Source of the DNA: Xiphias gladius
Taxonomy: Eukaryota; Chordata; Actinopteri; Istiophoriformes; Xiphiidae
Assembly: GCF_016859285.1 (NCBI RefSeq)
Contig: NC_053406.1
Coordinates: 9,595,026 to 9,659,025 of the forward strand
Direction of reading: 5' to 3'
DNA length: 64,000 nucleotides
This document shows positions 11,901 through 31,982 of this stretch, one piece after another; within the stretch, counting starts at the first letter, position 1; each line of letters begins with the position of its first letter. A program made the position numbers and the translations under genes. The notes beneath the pieces are model-generated. The model had not been told where the DNA came from. It was given only the letters and a program-made list of their open reading frames with translations, and made no database searches.

Positions 11901-14278
11901 GTAGACACCGTGGGAGTCAGCGGTGAGCGCGGGCTGCAGCACGCTGCCCAGCTGGTGAGCGATGACCCCGTTTACGTCACTGAAGGAGATGTGCTTGATG
12001 TTGAGCAGCTGACTGCAGATCCTGTGCACCGTGTCGTTCTCGTGCACCAGGATGGCGTCTGACAGCTGGTAGAGGTGAGCCAGCGTCAGCACTGAGTTGT
12101 AGTTCTGGACAATCACCTGAAAGGACGGGTCAAGGGAGAAAGATCTTAATAGCATATTAATCTATACTAACATTAAAGACTATCCCTTTTTTTTTTTTTT
12201 TTTAATAACTGTCAATCACGGCATGCACCTGACAGCAGTCTCCATACCTCCCCAGTCCCATACGGCCAGGTGAGGTGGTTGAGGACGAAGGTCTTTGGGT
12301 AGGTGTCTCGGAGACACCGCGTAACGTAGGTGCCAACACCAGACCCCGTTCCCCCCGCCACGCTCATCATGGCCAAGAGGCCAGCCAATCTGTCACAGCG
12401 CTCCACCTCTCGCCTCACCAGCTCCTCCACCACCTCTCTGTGACGGGGACCGTGGACACAATACCTGAGTGAGACAAGAAGCACGTCCTGTATTTGCGTT
12501 GTGTCTGTAAAAAAAAAAAAAAAAAGGCAGGTCGCATTCTTCACGATTTACGCGTGAAAGTGCAGTCTTGAGCTTGGAAATATTATTTTGACAAACATTC
12601 CCCACTTCAAGGGCCACTTACTACCTTTACTCACTAGTCAAAATAGACGATAAGTCCTAAAATTGCTGTCGACGAAATCATAACAGCTACTGAAGCCTGC
12701 AAGTCAACGGTTCCACCTCCGTGACATATGTTTGAAAACTACAGAAAAACACCAATAAGTGCGGCTGGAGACTGATTTGACATGATGATTACAAACTTAA
12801 ATGATGAGGCGATTGACAATGTTGAACTTTGCTTAGCTATTAACGTAACAAATGCAGTGATTTTTTTCTTAAACAGATTGATTAGTGTTTACATACTTTA
12901 CAGAAAATTTAAAATGTCCTTACCCATTTGCCCAGTTATTTCCAGAGCCCTGCTTCTGGCTGAAGTGGGAATTATCTCCATACCTCCACCTGCCAGAATT
13001 TGCAGCCTTGGTCATACTGTTGTTTATCACTTTAGGCTCCATGTCTATCAGCACCGCTCTGGCCACAAGATCTGGTGAACAAGCAGAGATACGTGACACA
13101 CTAGAATGAAAACAATCACTTTCATTATAAATGAATGTAGCTATTATTTTTTCTATACAACAACTAATTGTTTAGTCGATTAAAGGACAAGAAAACACTA
13201 AGAAATGCACACTTCACGTTCACAGAGTCCTTGATGATGTCTTTCAATGGCTTCTTTTGTCCAATCAAACATTCCAAAACCCCCATGTATTCAATTGTGA
13301 ATGAATACATGTAAATTAGTAAATCCTCACAGTGGAGAAGCTGGAACCAAAGAGTGTGATTTAACAGTTGTCAAAACTGTGCCCATCATTTTTCTGTCCA
13401 TTGATTAACTGACAAATGTTTCAGCCCCACGTGACACATAAACAAGTGCAGAGCAGTGCAGGAACGTAACTAAGTAGATTTGCTCAAGTGCACTTGAGTG
13501 TACCTGAGTGTAGAAATGAAATATTGTTCTTTCTAGCTTTAGTTACTAGTTACTTCACAGATTATGATTTTTTTTTTTTGTGATAGAGTAAACACTGTTA
13601 ACAAGCAGAAAATAAATCAAGAAGAATTTTAATAATTCCTAATTCTTCATGTGAAAATATCAAACTTTTCACAGCTCCAGATTCTCCAATGTGAGGATTT
13701 GTTGTCTTTTCCTTTAATTATTTAAATAATTTGAACTTATTTTGGTTAATGTTATAATTACAATTTTTTTTTTATTATTTTATTTTGATCATTTTGCTTG
13801 GACAAATTCTTGTGGGCATCAGGGAAGGTGTCACTTTGGGCCCTTGTGATGGGAGTTTTTCTGAATCTTTACAAACCGAACAGTCCTACATAAAATAATT
13901 CAAATTAGCTTCACATCAACATACTACAAGAGTAAAGTGCTGCTTACACATTATTGCATAAGTAATAATAATGATGATGATCAAATGATGCAGAGTACTT
14001 TGACTTTTACTGTTTTTTTACAGTGTAGTATTGGTGCTTTTACTTAAGTAAAAGTGATGACTTTCTGCCCAGCTGATACCCGGTTTATTTCCATCCAGAT
14101 AAATGGAGCCCAGAACCAGCATTTTACCTCCGCGCGGGGTCCGGTGGAAGAAGCGCTCCCAGCTGGTCGCGCTGTATGTTTTCCTCTGTCCCTCCTGAGC
14201 CTCGCCGCAGATGATGCCGAACAGCTCCTGACCCACCTGGTTACCGCACTGACCCAGCTGAACCGTTACCACCGACAT
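8933..14278 (-). CDS. tubd1: tubd1, delta-tubulin (complete, eight exons, 443 aa)
   Basis: Delta-tubulin is a centriole/basal-body tubulin needed for triplet microtubules. Exons in transcript order: 14128-14278, 12924-13071, 12248-12464, 11885-12116, 11173-11337, 10884-11012, 10411-10594, 8933-9038. Phases all join and total 1332 nt including stop, close to the 453 aa human protein. Visible marks: N-terminal [16 protein letters not shown] (tubulin nucleotide-binding motif), [14 protein letters not shown], the tubulin signature [43 protein letters not shown] and the C-terminal [11 protein letters not shown]. The start is the Met before SVVTV, as in orthologues. Intron 5 (10884/11173 side) uses a GC donor (GCAAGG) in place of GT. 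Intron 7 carries a Tc1 relic, and intron 1 carries short-repeat insertions. It is head-to-head with rps6kb1 about 2 kb away. Confidence 0.97.
9193..10248 (+). mobile_element. Tc1/mariner-like element, decayed and 3'-truncated
   Basis: The element sits in tubd1 intron 7 in the opposite orientation to the gene. It opens after a TA dinucleotide with CAGCTAGGTGCATAAGTATT, a Tc1-type terminal inverted repeat. Transposase fragments are readable: [18 protein letters not shown] (DNA-binding part), [12 protein letters not shown], then [19 protein letters not shown] and [12 protein letters not shown] of the DDE core. Several stops and frame changes interrupt the frame. Homology stops shortly after NDPKHTAK at a (TAAA)n/(TA)n tract, so the end of the DDE domain and the right terminal repeat are missing. 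It is a dead copy. Confidence 0.88.
10249..10313. repeat. (TAAA)n / (TATG, TA)n simple repeat
   Basis: TAAA units at about 10249-10271 run into alternating TATATG/TA sequence up to 10313. They abut the truncated end of the Tc1 relic, suggesting expansion at the broken end. Confidence 0.9.
13159..13428 (+). mobile_element. short non-autonomous repeat (TGCAGC...ATTAATCGATTA type), copy 1
   Basis: It begins ACAACTAATTGTTTAGTCGA and contains TCCTCACAGTGGAGAAGCTG, GAACCAAAGAG and a closing GTTTCAGCCCCA. These are the recognisable modules of a very abundant teleost short repeat with AT-rich ATTAATCGATTA-like ends. It has no coding capacity and lies in tubd1 intron 1. Confidence 0.6.
13462..14058 (+). 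mobile_element. TACTTAAGTA-type element, copy 2
   Basis: The left part reads GTAACTAAGTAGATTTGCTC; the right part has AGAGTAAAGTGCTGCTTACA, CATTATTGCATAAGTAATAA and ends in CTTTTACTTAAGTAAAAGTG. This is the same family as the copy at 8018-8611. It lies in tubd1 intron 1 next to exon 1 and is interrupted near 13665-13890 by another short repeat. Confidence 0.6.
13665..13890 (-). mobile_element. ATTAATCGATTA-type short repeat nested in copy 2
   Basis: The stretch contains CTCCAGATTCTCCAATGTGA followed by GGATTTG, then CACTTTGGGCCCTTGTGATG followed by GGAG. These are reverse-complement modules of the same family as 13159-13428, here inside the TACTTAAGTA element, so this insertion is the younger event. 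Its edges are approximate. Confidence 0.45.
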
Positions 14279-15204
14279 CGTCCGAACCGGCCTTGCGAGG
14301 GGAGGCTCCCCGGAGGCGTCGGCGGCTTTCCAATCAGGCGACGAGGGCAGGCGGTCCGAAAGCGGTCCGTGAGCCGCGGGCCTCACGGCGGGGCCGTCAG
14401 TGATCCGGTGTGTTCGGAAAAGGCGCCAGGCTGCCGCCACAAGAAGAAGGACCGGCATTTCCGGCCCACACTGTCGGAACTTTCAAAGTAAAACTCATTC
14501 ACCACATATGAATGAGTTTGACTTTGAATAGTTGCCACTTTTTAGGAAACGCTTTTAGGAGTGAATAAACACTTAATACAAAGAAAACACTGCAATGTAG
14601 TTGCAAGCAGATGTAAAGATAGGTTTAATGTACAATATTTGTCAACAACTATAACTTAAGATATATTTTATATTATGATATATCTTTGTTTTGTTATATT
14701 GTAATTCATTATGTGTTTATACAGTAGCTCCAACTTATGGGTGCCCACTGCAGGAGTTAAAGTTGTGTTAAATGCATTAATAAATAAGAAATCTGCTTAC
14801 AACTACGTTATACTTTGTTCTAGACTGTTTATTAAATGTTTATATACTGTTTCTAGATGCTAAACAGGGGGAGTGAAAGTAAAGTGTTACCATTATGGTC
14901 ATTACTATAATTATTAGAATTATCATTGTGTTTTTTAAAATCATTTTTAATTGTAGTAGTAGCATCAGTAGCTGTAATTGCAGTACTAGTTCAAGTATTA
15001 ATATTAATGTTGGTTTTCATTATGTTATTAGGATGTTTGTGATTTGAAACAACATAGCAGCTATCGGTTTTCTCTACGTGCATTCAATTGTCTTTTATTC
15101 AGTGATTCCAAAGGTTCTAGTACAAACTGGAACCCATTAAAGCATCATTCATTCCAGTATGTAATAGAGTATGTGCATAAATGATTAAATTACACCTGAA
15201 GGCA

Positions 15205-15380
15205 TCACCACAGACCAGAATAGTTCAGTCAGAATAGGTATTTTGGATCCTGGTCTTTTTGATGGGGCCAGAATTAGGAATAGTTTAATGGAGGCATAGC
15301 GGGATTTACCACTCTGGGTGGCACCGATGCAAAAATTTGTTGCTGGGCCCCTATTGACTCTCACTGTACATGGCGGTTTC
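15205..15380 (-). repeat. GGGGCCC-type dispersed repeat, reverse copy
   Basis: It contains GCAAAAATTTGTTGCTGGGC followed by CCCTATTGACTC, the reverse complement of the module GAGTCAATAGGGGCCC-like/CAACAGCAAATTTTTGCCC seen at about 45280-45310. It is a diverged copy of the family also found at 33.6, 44.7 and 45.3 kb. Confidence 0.5.
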
Positions 15381-15418
15381 ATTATTTCCCCAGACAGCCA
15401 GAAACCAACAAGTAGTCT

Positions 15419-15757
15419 AGACCTGAAATGATTTGTTGATTCATTAAATAGTCAATTAACAGAAAAATAATGGGCAAAAATAACTGACTAATCGTGTGAC
15501 TGATTTTTTCTTTTAAGCACAATTGCCAAAAATTCACTGTCACCAGCCTCTCATATGTGAATACATAGTAGTTTCCAATCTTACATCTTATCTTGTATTT
15601 TTGGTTATATAAAAAAGCAGTTTGAATATGTTAACTTGGGCTCCAGAGACTAAATATGGGCCTTTTTCCACTATTTTCTGACATTTTAAAGACAGAACAG
15701 TCAGTTATTAAAGAAAACAAATGTAAGACCTATTGATAATGAAAATAACTGTTGCTT
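15419..15757 (-). mobile_element. ATTAATCGATTA-type short repeat, reverse copy
   Basis: Modules in order are ATTAAATAGTCAATTAACAG, CTGATTTTTTCTTTTAAGCA, TCTCATATGTGAATACATAG, TGGGCTCCAGAGAC, CACTATTTTCTGACATTTTA and AATGAAAATAACTG near the end. It is the full-length reverse orientation of the 17199-17557 copy. Confidence 0.6.
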
Positions 15758-16147
15758 GTGGCCTTACTGTACTCCTATGATGGAGTAATATGATCTTGCC
15801 ACAGGAAGCAAATTAACAAAGTGCAACTTTACAACAAACGACCACTATATGATTTAACATTTGCTCGCTTTGCTCTGATCTCGTCTTGATTAGAGGATGT
15901 TAAATTTTCAGAATAAAGTCGACTTTGATTTGCTTTCACTTTATTGTTAGATTTCCCTCAAGTTTGTCTAGCATCTAATAGAGCACGTAAAAAGTGGTGT
16001 AATACCTTGTAATGAATAGAACTGGAGTGACCTGGGGAAGTTTATTTAATGCGTGAGCTGTTACTGTTCATGACAAAATAAGAGCATCTCAGCTCACCGC
16101 CCCTTTGTTGAGCGTTGCAGTGCGCATGCTCAGTGTAGTAGCCGGTT

Positions 16148-16174
16148 ATGGCGGCGGTGTGTGTTTGTCCATGA
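16148..16174 (+). CDS. short upstream ORF in rps6kb1 5' leader
   Basis: ATG at 16148 opens an 8-codon ORF ending TGA at 16174. Its stop overlaps a second ATG at 16171 whose ORF ends at about 16209. Both lie before the p70 start at 16236 if transcription begins upstream of 16148. They could reduce initiation at the main ATG. The transcription start is unknown, so this is only a candidate regulatory feature. Confidence 0.35.
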   Translation: MAAVCVCP

Positions 16175-16235
16175 GGTGGGGGGACGCTTGCTATTCCTGC
16201 GGTCTGTGACAGAGCGAACCGAGCGAAGCGCTGCC

Positions 16236-24962
<8,727 letters not shown>

Positions 24963-27900
24963 CCCACCGCACCTCTATAGGAGAGTTTATTTCTTGACTT
25001 TTTTTTTTTTCTTTTTCTTTTTTTTTTTTTCTTTATCGATATTTTTTAAGAAACAAAGCAAAAAGATATGGATGCTAGAGACAATGAAATTCAAAAATTT
25101 GCACATCCGCACACTACATGTACTGTCACAAGCTGGAGTTTGTGCGTGGGTCTGGGACTCGGGCGTGCTGCACTTAAGAGCTACCGACAACATCACCATC
25201 TCACCACTTCTCCCTTGACACCTCAGGTCCTCAGGGCCCCCCGCCCCCTTCTGAACTGGACTACTAGGACTGAAGATCTTTTGAGGAGCTACAGCCTTTG
25301 TGTGATCAGGATAAAAGAGGTGATAATGTGTCACACAGTAAGCAAGCGATTTAAACCTAACATGCAGCCAGTCTACTGTACAAGATGATGTCCAAAGTGC
25401 TTTGTGCTGTTCGAATGAATGCCAGTGAGGAAACTGCTTCCATTGGGAGATTTTGACAGTATTTCTTCTTAGACAAAAAGGCTTCCTGGCTCTGAATTAA
25501 ATTATATGAATTAGGTTTGTGATCAGAAAAAGATCAAAGAAATCATCATTGCGAGCAGCGGACAAGCAGAGGTTCGGGTACTGATGAATATAGCTTTATG
25601 ATGTTTTACAAAATGGATGCATTAACTCTGCTATACATCGGTGATGAATCAGAGAGCCAAAATTAAAAGAAGAAAAACCTTGACTTTTTACATTCTTTGA
25701 GCATTGCTGTTGTGGATGACTTGTGGAATGGCTTATTTGATGTGGGATCCATACTTCAATTATCTGCTCTTCAGGCGTACTTCACTATGGGATGTATCAC
25801 TGGATTAATTGAAGCGTCACCAGACATAAATCAGCTCGATGCAATGTTAGCGTGATGCACTTTCTCATCGCCACCCAAAATGTCAAACTGATCTCGGTGC
25901 TGCTATGTGTGAACCCTCAACCCCCCCCCCCAACCTCTGGCCACGCAGGAGAGGGTGGGCCTCAGCAGTGACTGGAAATCACACCCCATCTGACCCCTGG
26001 AGTGAATTCATACTGGGAGACTGTGGCACCAGTTGATCTGGACACGCTGTCTGCAGTTGTGTGGTTTAATGCTCCAAAAACTTGGGGCAACAGCCTCTTG
26101 CATCAGCATTCACTTGTTTATGAGGGAAATTTTAAAATTCCTGAAAAGCAAGGAAAAATTATAATAAAATGCCAAAAAAAAAAAAAAAAAAGTGCACCGT
26201 GTCTTTTGTGTATGCAGATAATCACCTGTATTCAGACGTTCAGGAAAAACGAGACCTCACAAGTGTGCGTATTGCTTTTAATTACATATAAGATTTGTTT
26301 CAAATCTCAATGTTTCATCCTATGAATGTCAAAGTTTGTCACGTTCGTGATAACATTATACGAGCACTGCTGCTAGTGTATTTAAATTTCTCACTACACA
26401 TACTTTCCTTTAGATTGGGGATTTTGACTCATTGTAAAAGAAACTGCAAAATAATTTAAAAAAAAAACATTTTTCAATTTACATTAAAACAATTTCATTT
26501 AAAAGGGTTATAAGGTAACATTGTGAGAAAATAATTTTCTGTAGCTGAAATAACAGTAGTTTACCACCACCTAAAGGCTAATTTAGCAGACTAATATGAA
26601 ACCCCAATCTAAAACTACAATTATAAAACAGAAAACAAAAACAGCAAAAATGAACAGTCACACAGTCTATCTACTATAAGATCTGTCAACAAAAAAAAAA
26701 CGGCTAACGTAGTGCCCCGTTAATGGCAGAAAGGCTGTCGGGTACAGTGACGAGTACGAGGCACAAAAAAAACTGACGGGGTGTGAGTTTGAGTGTCCAA
26801 AAAAAAGAAAAACAAACTTAATATATTCATCCAGAAATGGTTGACCTTCTAACTGTGGCTGACAAAGTGGGCAAAAGAAATCAGGAACTATGTAAAATGA
26901 GTAAAAACTGATCCTCTCTTTCCTTACATCCACCCAGATTGTGTACTTCAACATTTACATTTGACAGAGCAGTTGGATTTTCAACGCTGGCTTTAGAGAA
27001 AATACTGTAACATTCGGTTCTATGTACAATGCAAAACCCAGGCAGAGTGTTTGCTCATCAGGTTTCTCACCAGGCTGCTGATCTGGGATCTGAATTGTTC
27101 TGTGGGCAAGAAACTCAGTGTTTTGTTTTGCCCTTTTCTCCATTTTTACAGGCCACAGCAACTGATAAAACTCAAATTCTATCAGCTATATGTTCAATGA
27201 TAAGCCAATAAAACCTCCAGTCCAGAACCAGGCTTCTCAGGGAGGCTTCATACCTGTGGAGCAGCTTAAACTCAGTAATGCCCACTGATGTCTGCTGTCA
27301 ATGTCACACCCAGATGGGATCTGTTAAGGGATCCCTGAACTACGCTAAACATTTTGACAGGCCATATGGATGTTAAAATATTTAAATCAGGACTTGTGTA
27401 TTAAATTGTTGCATTAAGAATGAATATAAAGGATATTGAGCCTTTCCCATACAATGTATCACAATAATAAATTCATCTAAAAACCCAGAGTAAAATCCTA
27501 CCAGAAGATATTTTGGGTACTAGTTTTCTTCTTTTAACTTAAAAATACCTCAGTAAAAATCATTACCAACCAGGCCCCATTGATAACCAAGATGTTTTTA
27601 ACAGTTAACAGTGCACTGTCTAATATTACTATTGAAGATATGAATTGGTCCTATAATAGGTAAAACTACTCTACTATAAGGAAAGTTGGAAAACTAAAAG
27701 ATTGCTCCAACAAAAAAGCATTTCATATTTTCGACATCTCAGTTAATTTAAGCATTGGTGGTATTAGTTATATAATATGCATAAATCACTCTTAAAATGA
27801 AATTATTCATAAGGAATGTTGCTCAGCTTCAGACTCTGGTATGGTAGATTAACCCCAACTGCACCTTCAAGTAACTGTAATATGTCCTGCCTTGATCATT

Positions 27901-28608
27901 TAACTACAGCTCAAAGGATGTTGGCTTTGACTTGTTGCTGCTGTTTGTCTTTGATTAGCTAAACAAGGCACAATGAACTTTAGATGAAAAAAAAAAAAAA
28001 AACAACATTTAAATAATCCTAAAAAAGTTGCTTCAAATCTGAGTCAAAAAGTAATTCAAGTTATTCTTCACTCTGGGTTTAATTTACTTGGATTACCAGA
28101 TGGGTGGATTTTGATAGTATTACTACAGTAATACAAGTATCTCAAATATATCCCTTTTATATTCATGTCTGATTATATATATAAGTACTCCTGTTACTGT
28201 GGCCTAAATACCAAAGTGAGGCTGCAGAGTAGAGACTCTGTTAGAGAGACTGCACGTTAACTTTTTGCTCAAATGAACGGTAGGAACTGTTGGGACACCT
28301 CATGGGAATCTTCAAAAAAGACAACAGATTTAGTTCAGAGGAGTGCGTCTCTACATCTTTCCTGTCTTTTCCTCCACAGAAGACAACAACGGTGCATTTC
28401 TTCACATTTATGTACATCAAAGTGACAGAGGTGAGAAAGTATGAGAACGGGTGTTTTCTCAACGTAGCAGCTAGACCAGGACCAGGGGAACTAAACCAGA
28501 CGTGTGGGACAGGTTTACAGTATGTCCAGCATTTAGCTGTTTTTAGAGCAGACTATGCAAGGGTACAGTACACCAAGAAGAGTCTGTGGTACCGATGATA
28601 GAGTGTCA
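24963..28608. other. convergent 3' UTRs of rps6kb1 (+) and slc33a1 (-)
   Basis: No coding exon is seen here. Plus-strand polyadenylation candidates for rps6kb1 are ATTAAA at 25662-25667 and AATAAA at 26163-26168. I could not find a clear AATAAA for slc33a1 on the minus strand near its stop; ATTAAA at 28078-28083 (minus strand) is a weak candidate. The rest is AT-rich with A-runs and an (C)n run at about 25921. The block-junction discussed in the findings lies in or near this interval. Confidence 0.5.
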
Positions 28609-30274
28609 TCACTGGTTAATTCTGCACCTCCACGCGGCGGGGCTCTCTTCCTGCAGCCGCCTCATTTTCTTCCCTAACCAAACCCACCAGGCTAAACCAA
28701 TCACAACACACACCACTGACTCCACATAGTAGCCGTCCAATGTTGTCTCACAGACACCGCCTTCCTTAACGCACAGCTGGAGATGAGAAGAGGGACGAAA
28801 GAAGAACAGTCAGTTTATACTTCTCAGATGAGAACATACACAGGGTCTCGTTCCACCCTCTCCCCAGCTCACTTACCCCTGCCTCTTCTGGGGAGCCGCA
28901 GCTCTGCCCGACAGTGCCCTGGCACTGCTTAGTGGTCAGTGGATCCACCATCCACAGAGCAACAGTGGAGGGCCAGTTTCCTCCGAGGTTAGTGACGGTG
29001 TTCAGCAGGGTCATGTAGGTCCCGCCGATGAGCGGGTCGCTCACTTTGGCATGGAAGGCCATGCAGGCGACGTACATACTGTACAACGCCACCTGGGGTA
29101 AAAACAAGGGAAACCTTTGTTAAAGCTGAACAAGTCTCAAAGCAACAGTGGCATTCCGAGGCCTTATTCTTATCATACGAAATTTGTGCTGGATGATTTA
29201 CTGATCCTAATAACGTAATGGCAAAAATCTCTCTGCGATTCTTTTCATTTCCTACTGAAAGAAAAAACCAACAGAGATATAACAGATATCACAACAAAAC
29301 CTCCTTCATTCGGTTACGTCCCTGATATTTTATGTATTCTTCTGTTGCACACTGACATATGGGGGAAGAGATAGGAAAATAAATTAATTCATAGGAGAAA
29401 GGAGGAAATCCTCTCAACACTTGTTGGCCCTTATGTACCTACTTAAAACTGAGTAACTGCGATAAACTGGACATTATGCTGTCTAAAAATGTATACAGTT
29501 ACAAACACAAACTAGTGAGTCTACAAGTCATATTTTCATAAAGCTGGTAACAGATTACATAGATACATTTTGTTTATGTATATTGTTTGAATTTTTACAG
29601 TTATGAAGTTTTTGAACACAGAAATGACAAATGGCTGCCAATAGCCTGCTTTTCACAGCAAACATTTTGACTTGTCTGAAGTAAAACTAACAACATCAAC
29701 GATGTCTCTGCTCTATTCATGAGTCCCAACAAGTCTTGACAGTGTGAGCCAGCATGCATAATACCAGGACCCTGAAACTGAAGCAGCTGCATGGAATTCA
29801 GTGATCTTTCGTTTTCTTATTCATATCAGTGCTTTTCCCTCTGCAATGTCAAACTGCATTTTCAATGGAAAGGGGCTATTGTTTTGGTCTGTTGTATCAT
29901 ATTTGGACCGTACCTAATTCCAGCCAGTTTCCATCACTTACAGTTTCCTACATGCAAACTTGGAAAGCCTGTACATACTCTACAAAAGGGTCAAAAGTCC
30001 TTTCTTACATGCACTTTGGTGCTATGTGTCAAGGACTGGAAGAGAGGAAGAAAAGATGAGAAAAGAATGATAATACAGATAAAAACAGAGAAATACCAAA
30101 CCTGATGCACTGCGTAGCTAAGCAGCACTATGGCGTAGTAGTAAACAGGGAAGCCTCCTTCTTGTTTTATACTAGAGGTCCACCACACCAGCAGAGCATA
30201 CTCTAGGCCTATAAGCAACCTGAAATCACAGAACAACAACACTCTGTTAGCTTTTAGTTTATTGAACGTGCATA

Positions 30275-30310
<36 letters not shown>

Positions 30311-31982
30311 CGTTATAACCTAAAAGGAAAGGCCTTGTAGAAGACGTCCAGAGGTCGGGGCCCTGCTGTGTATTTACTGATGACTACTGGTAGAAGAATC
30401 TGCAGGGGCACCATGGGCACCGCCAACAATGCCAGCTGCTCCTTGGGAACTCCAGCCTCCACCAGCTTCAGACCCGTCACTGCATCTGCTGCAGAGAAAC
30501 CAATCTGAAACACACAGAGAAGATAAACGAGAAATCTTTCATTCGCAGAGGATATTTGTGTTAAGCAGCAAACATCTAAGGGAAACACCTTCAAAATTGT
30601 ATTTCAAAAGGCAAACCAAATATTTATCAAGAAACGGTCACGCACTTTAGCGGTGAGAAGCAGGACACAAAAGGTGAAGACTGTGGGCATCTTGATAATA
30701 GAGAACAGCAACTTGTAGGTTTCCATGACACCCTGTGTCTCCTCTTGGACTCTCCTCCTTCCTTTGCCATGCTCATTTTCCCTTTTAAAAATGGCTACCA
30801 GTGTCGTGGAAACCAGGAACACCATTCCCCAGAAAAACAAGAAGTCTGTAGCAGAGCAGCAGAAAGCATCAGAAAATAAAATCTATTCAAATGATCACCC
30901 AAATTACTGTTATCTTTTAAACTATCACAAAAATTATCATTTGTCTTTTTAGTCTAGTACATCAGGGATAGAAAATACCTGACAAGGTAACAATGCCTGT
31001 GTCCTTGGGCTCTATTCTGAGGTATCTGTTGCAGAAATCAGCAGACTCCAGAGCCAGAAAGAGCACATTCCCCAGGAAGTAGCCAGCTGTCTGACCTACA
31101 GAGTTGCAAGTAGATGCATAACCCACATTTTCTCTGGATAACATGGTCAGGGCCCAGCCATCCACAGCTACATCCTTGAAGACAGAGAAGGTAGAGCAGC
31201 GGGAGGATGGGAAAGAAACTATCTACTCTAACGTATTTATCTTTCTGAATACGTGTTTGTATCACAGTGTTTATGGTTGCCTACCTGTGTGGCTGCCAGG
31301 AAGGCGAGCATAAAGAAGACTGCAGTAAGTGTTACCACGTTCGGTCCTCCCTCACTCTGCAGCAGTGAATTGACCGTTACAGACAGGTAGAGCATGAAGA
31401 GGCCCAGCAGGTACTGTGTGGGCACCAGCCATGACTTTCTGGGAGGTTAGGGTGGGCATAGAAATGATCAGGAAAAAGATGAACAGTGTAGAGAAAAAAA
31501 AAAGGGCAGGAAAAAATCTCCACCAAAACTATAACATTAACATAAACAATATACATGTGTCTTTCTTACCTTCTACCAAACCTGCTGAAGTAGAGAGCAT
31601 CCACAAGTGGTGCCCAGAGAAGCTTGAGACTAAATGGCCAGAAGACAAAGCTGAAGAAGGCTTGGTCCTTGTAGCTGACGCTCTTGCTCTGTAAGATCAG
31701 AGGGATGCTGCCAGCCAGTCCCAGAGGAATCCCTTGCAGCACATAGAGAAACAGAAGAAGCGACACATTGCCCAGCTCGCCACGGATCCCAGGCTTGACT
31801 CTGTGCCTCTGGTCCTCTGAATCCAACCCTCTGATGAGACCCTCTGCCTCCTCATAAACATCTTGCTCAGAGGTACTCATCTCTCCCCTGTTCACATCCC
31901 TCATATTTTCATTGGGGAAGGTGGCACCTGCCAGCTTCCTCTGCCGCCCATTCTTGTGTGTAATCACATCTGAGGGCTCCAT
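28609..31982 (-). CDS. slc33a1: slc33a1, acetyl-CoA transporter AT-1 (complete, eight exons, 549 aa)
   Basis: ER membrane transporter that brings acetyl-CoA into the ER lumen for protein and ganglioside acetylation. Exons in transcript order: 31570-31982, 31285-31438, 30979-31174, 30646-30845, 30320-30504, 30102-30219, 28877-29092, 28609-28776. They sum to 550 codons with stop, the same length as the human protein. The N-terminus is a hydrophilic cytosolic tail; then follow family-specific stretches LYVLQGIPLGLAGSIPLIL, FFSFVFWPFSLKLLWAPL, VAVDGWALTMLSRENVGY, GFSAADAVTGLKLVE, SKYTAGPRPLDVFYKA, SDPLIGGTYMTLLNTV and a Cys-containing loop before a last membrane segment. All introns are GT..AG. 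It is divergently arranged with gmps, separated by about 15 kb; in mammals these two are also neighbours. Confidence 0.98.
30279..30312 (+). repeat. (TG)n microsatellite in slc33a1 intron 5
   Basis: About 14 TG units followed by TGCGTGCG, lying immediately next to the 5' splice site of the exon ending at 30320 on the minus strand. Confidence 0.95.

Larger units (their letters stand above)
14279..16235. other. tubd1-rps6kb1 head-to-head intergenic region
   Basis: The region next to tubd1 (14279-14470) is GC-rich and likely holds its 5' UTR and promoter. From 14480 to 15180 I see only AT-rich unique sequence. 15205-15380 and 15419-15757 hold repeats listed separately. 16080-16235 is the rps6kb1 5' UTR/promoter region with short upstream ORFs. 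I see no other gene. Confidence 0.5.

Noticed and set aside
14279-14458. In-frame upstream ATG giving a 60-residue N-terminal extension of delta-tubulin
   Set aside because: Tubulins start at the short MSxxTVQxGQCGNQ motif; the extension is GC-rich, has no tubulin character and is most simply 5' UTR.
28241-28598. ORFs on both strands downstream of slc33a1
   Set aside because: They lie in the 3' UTR of slc33a1, lack coding character and have no splice context.
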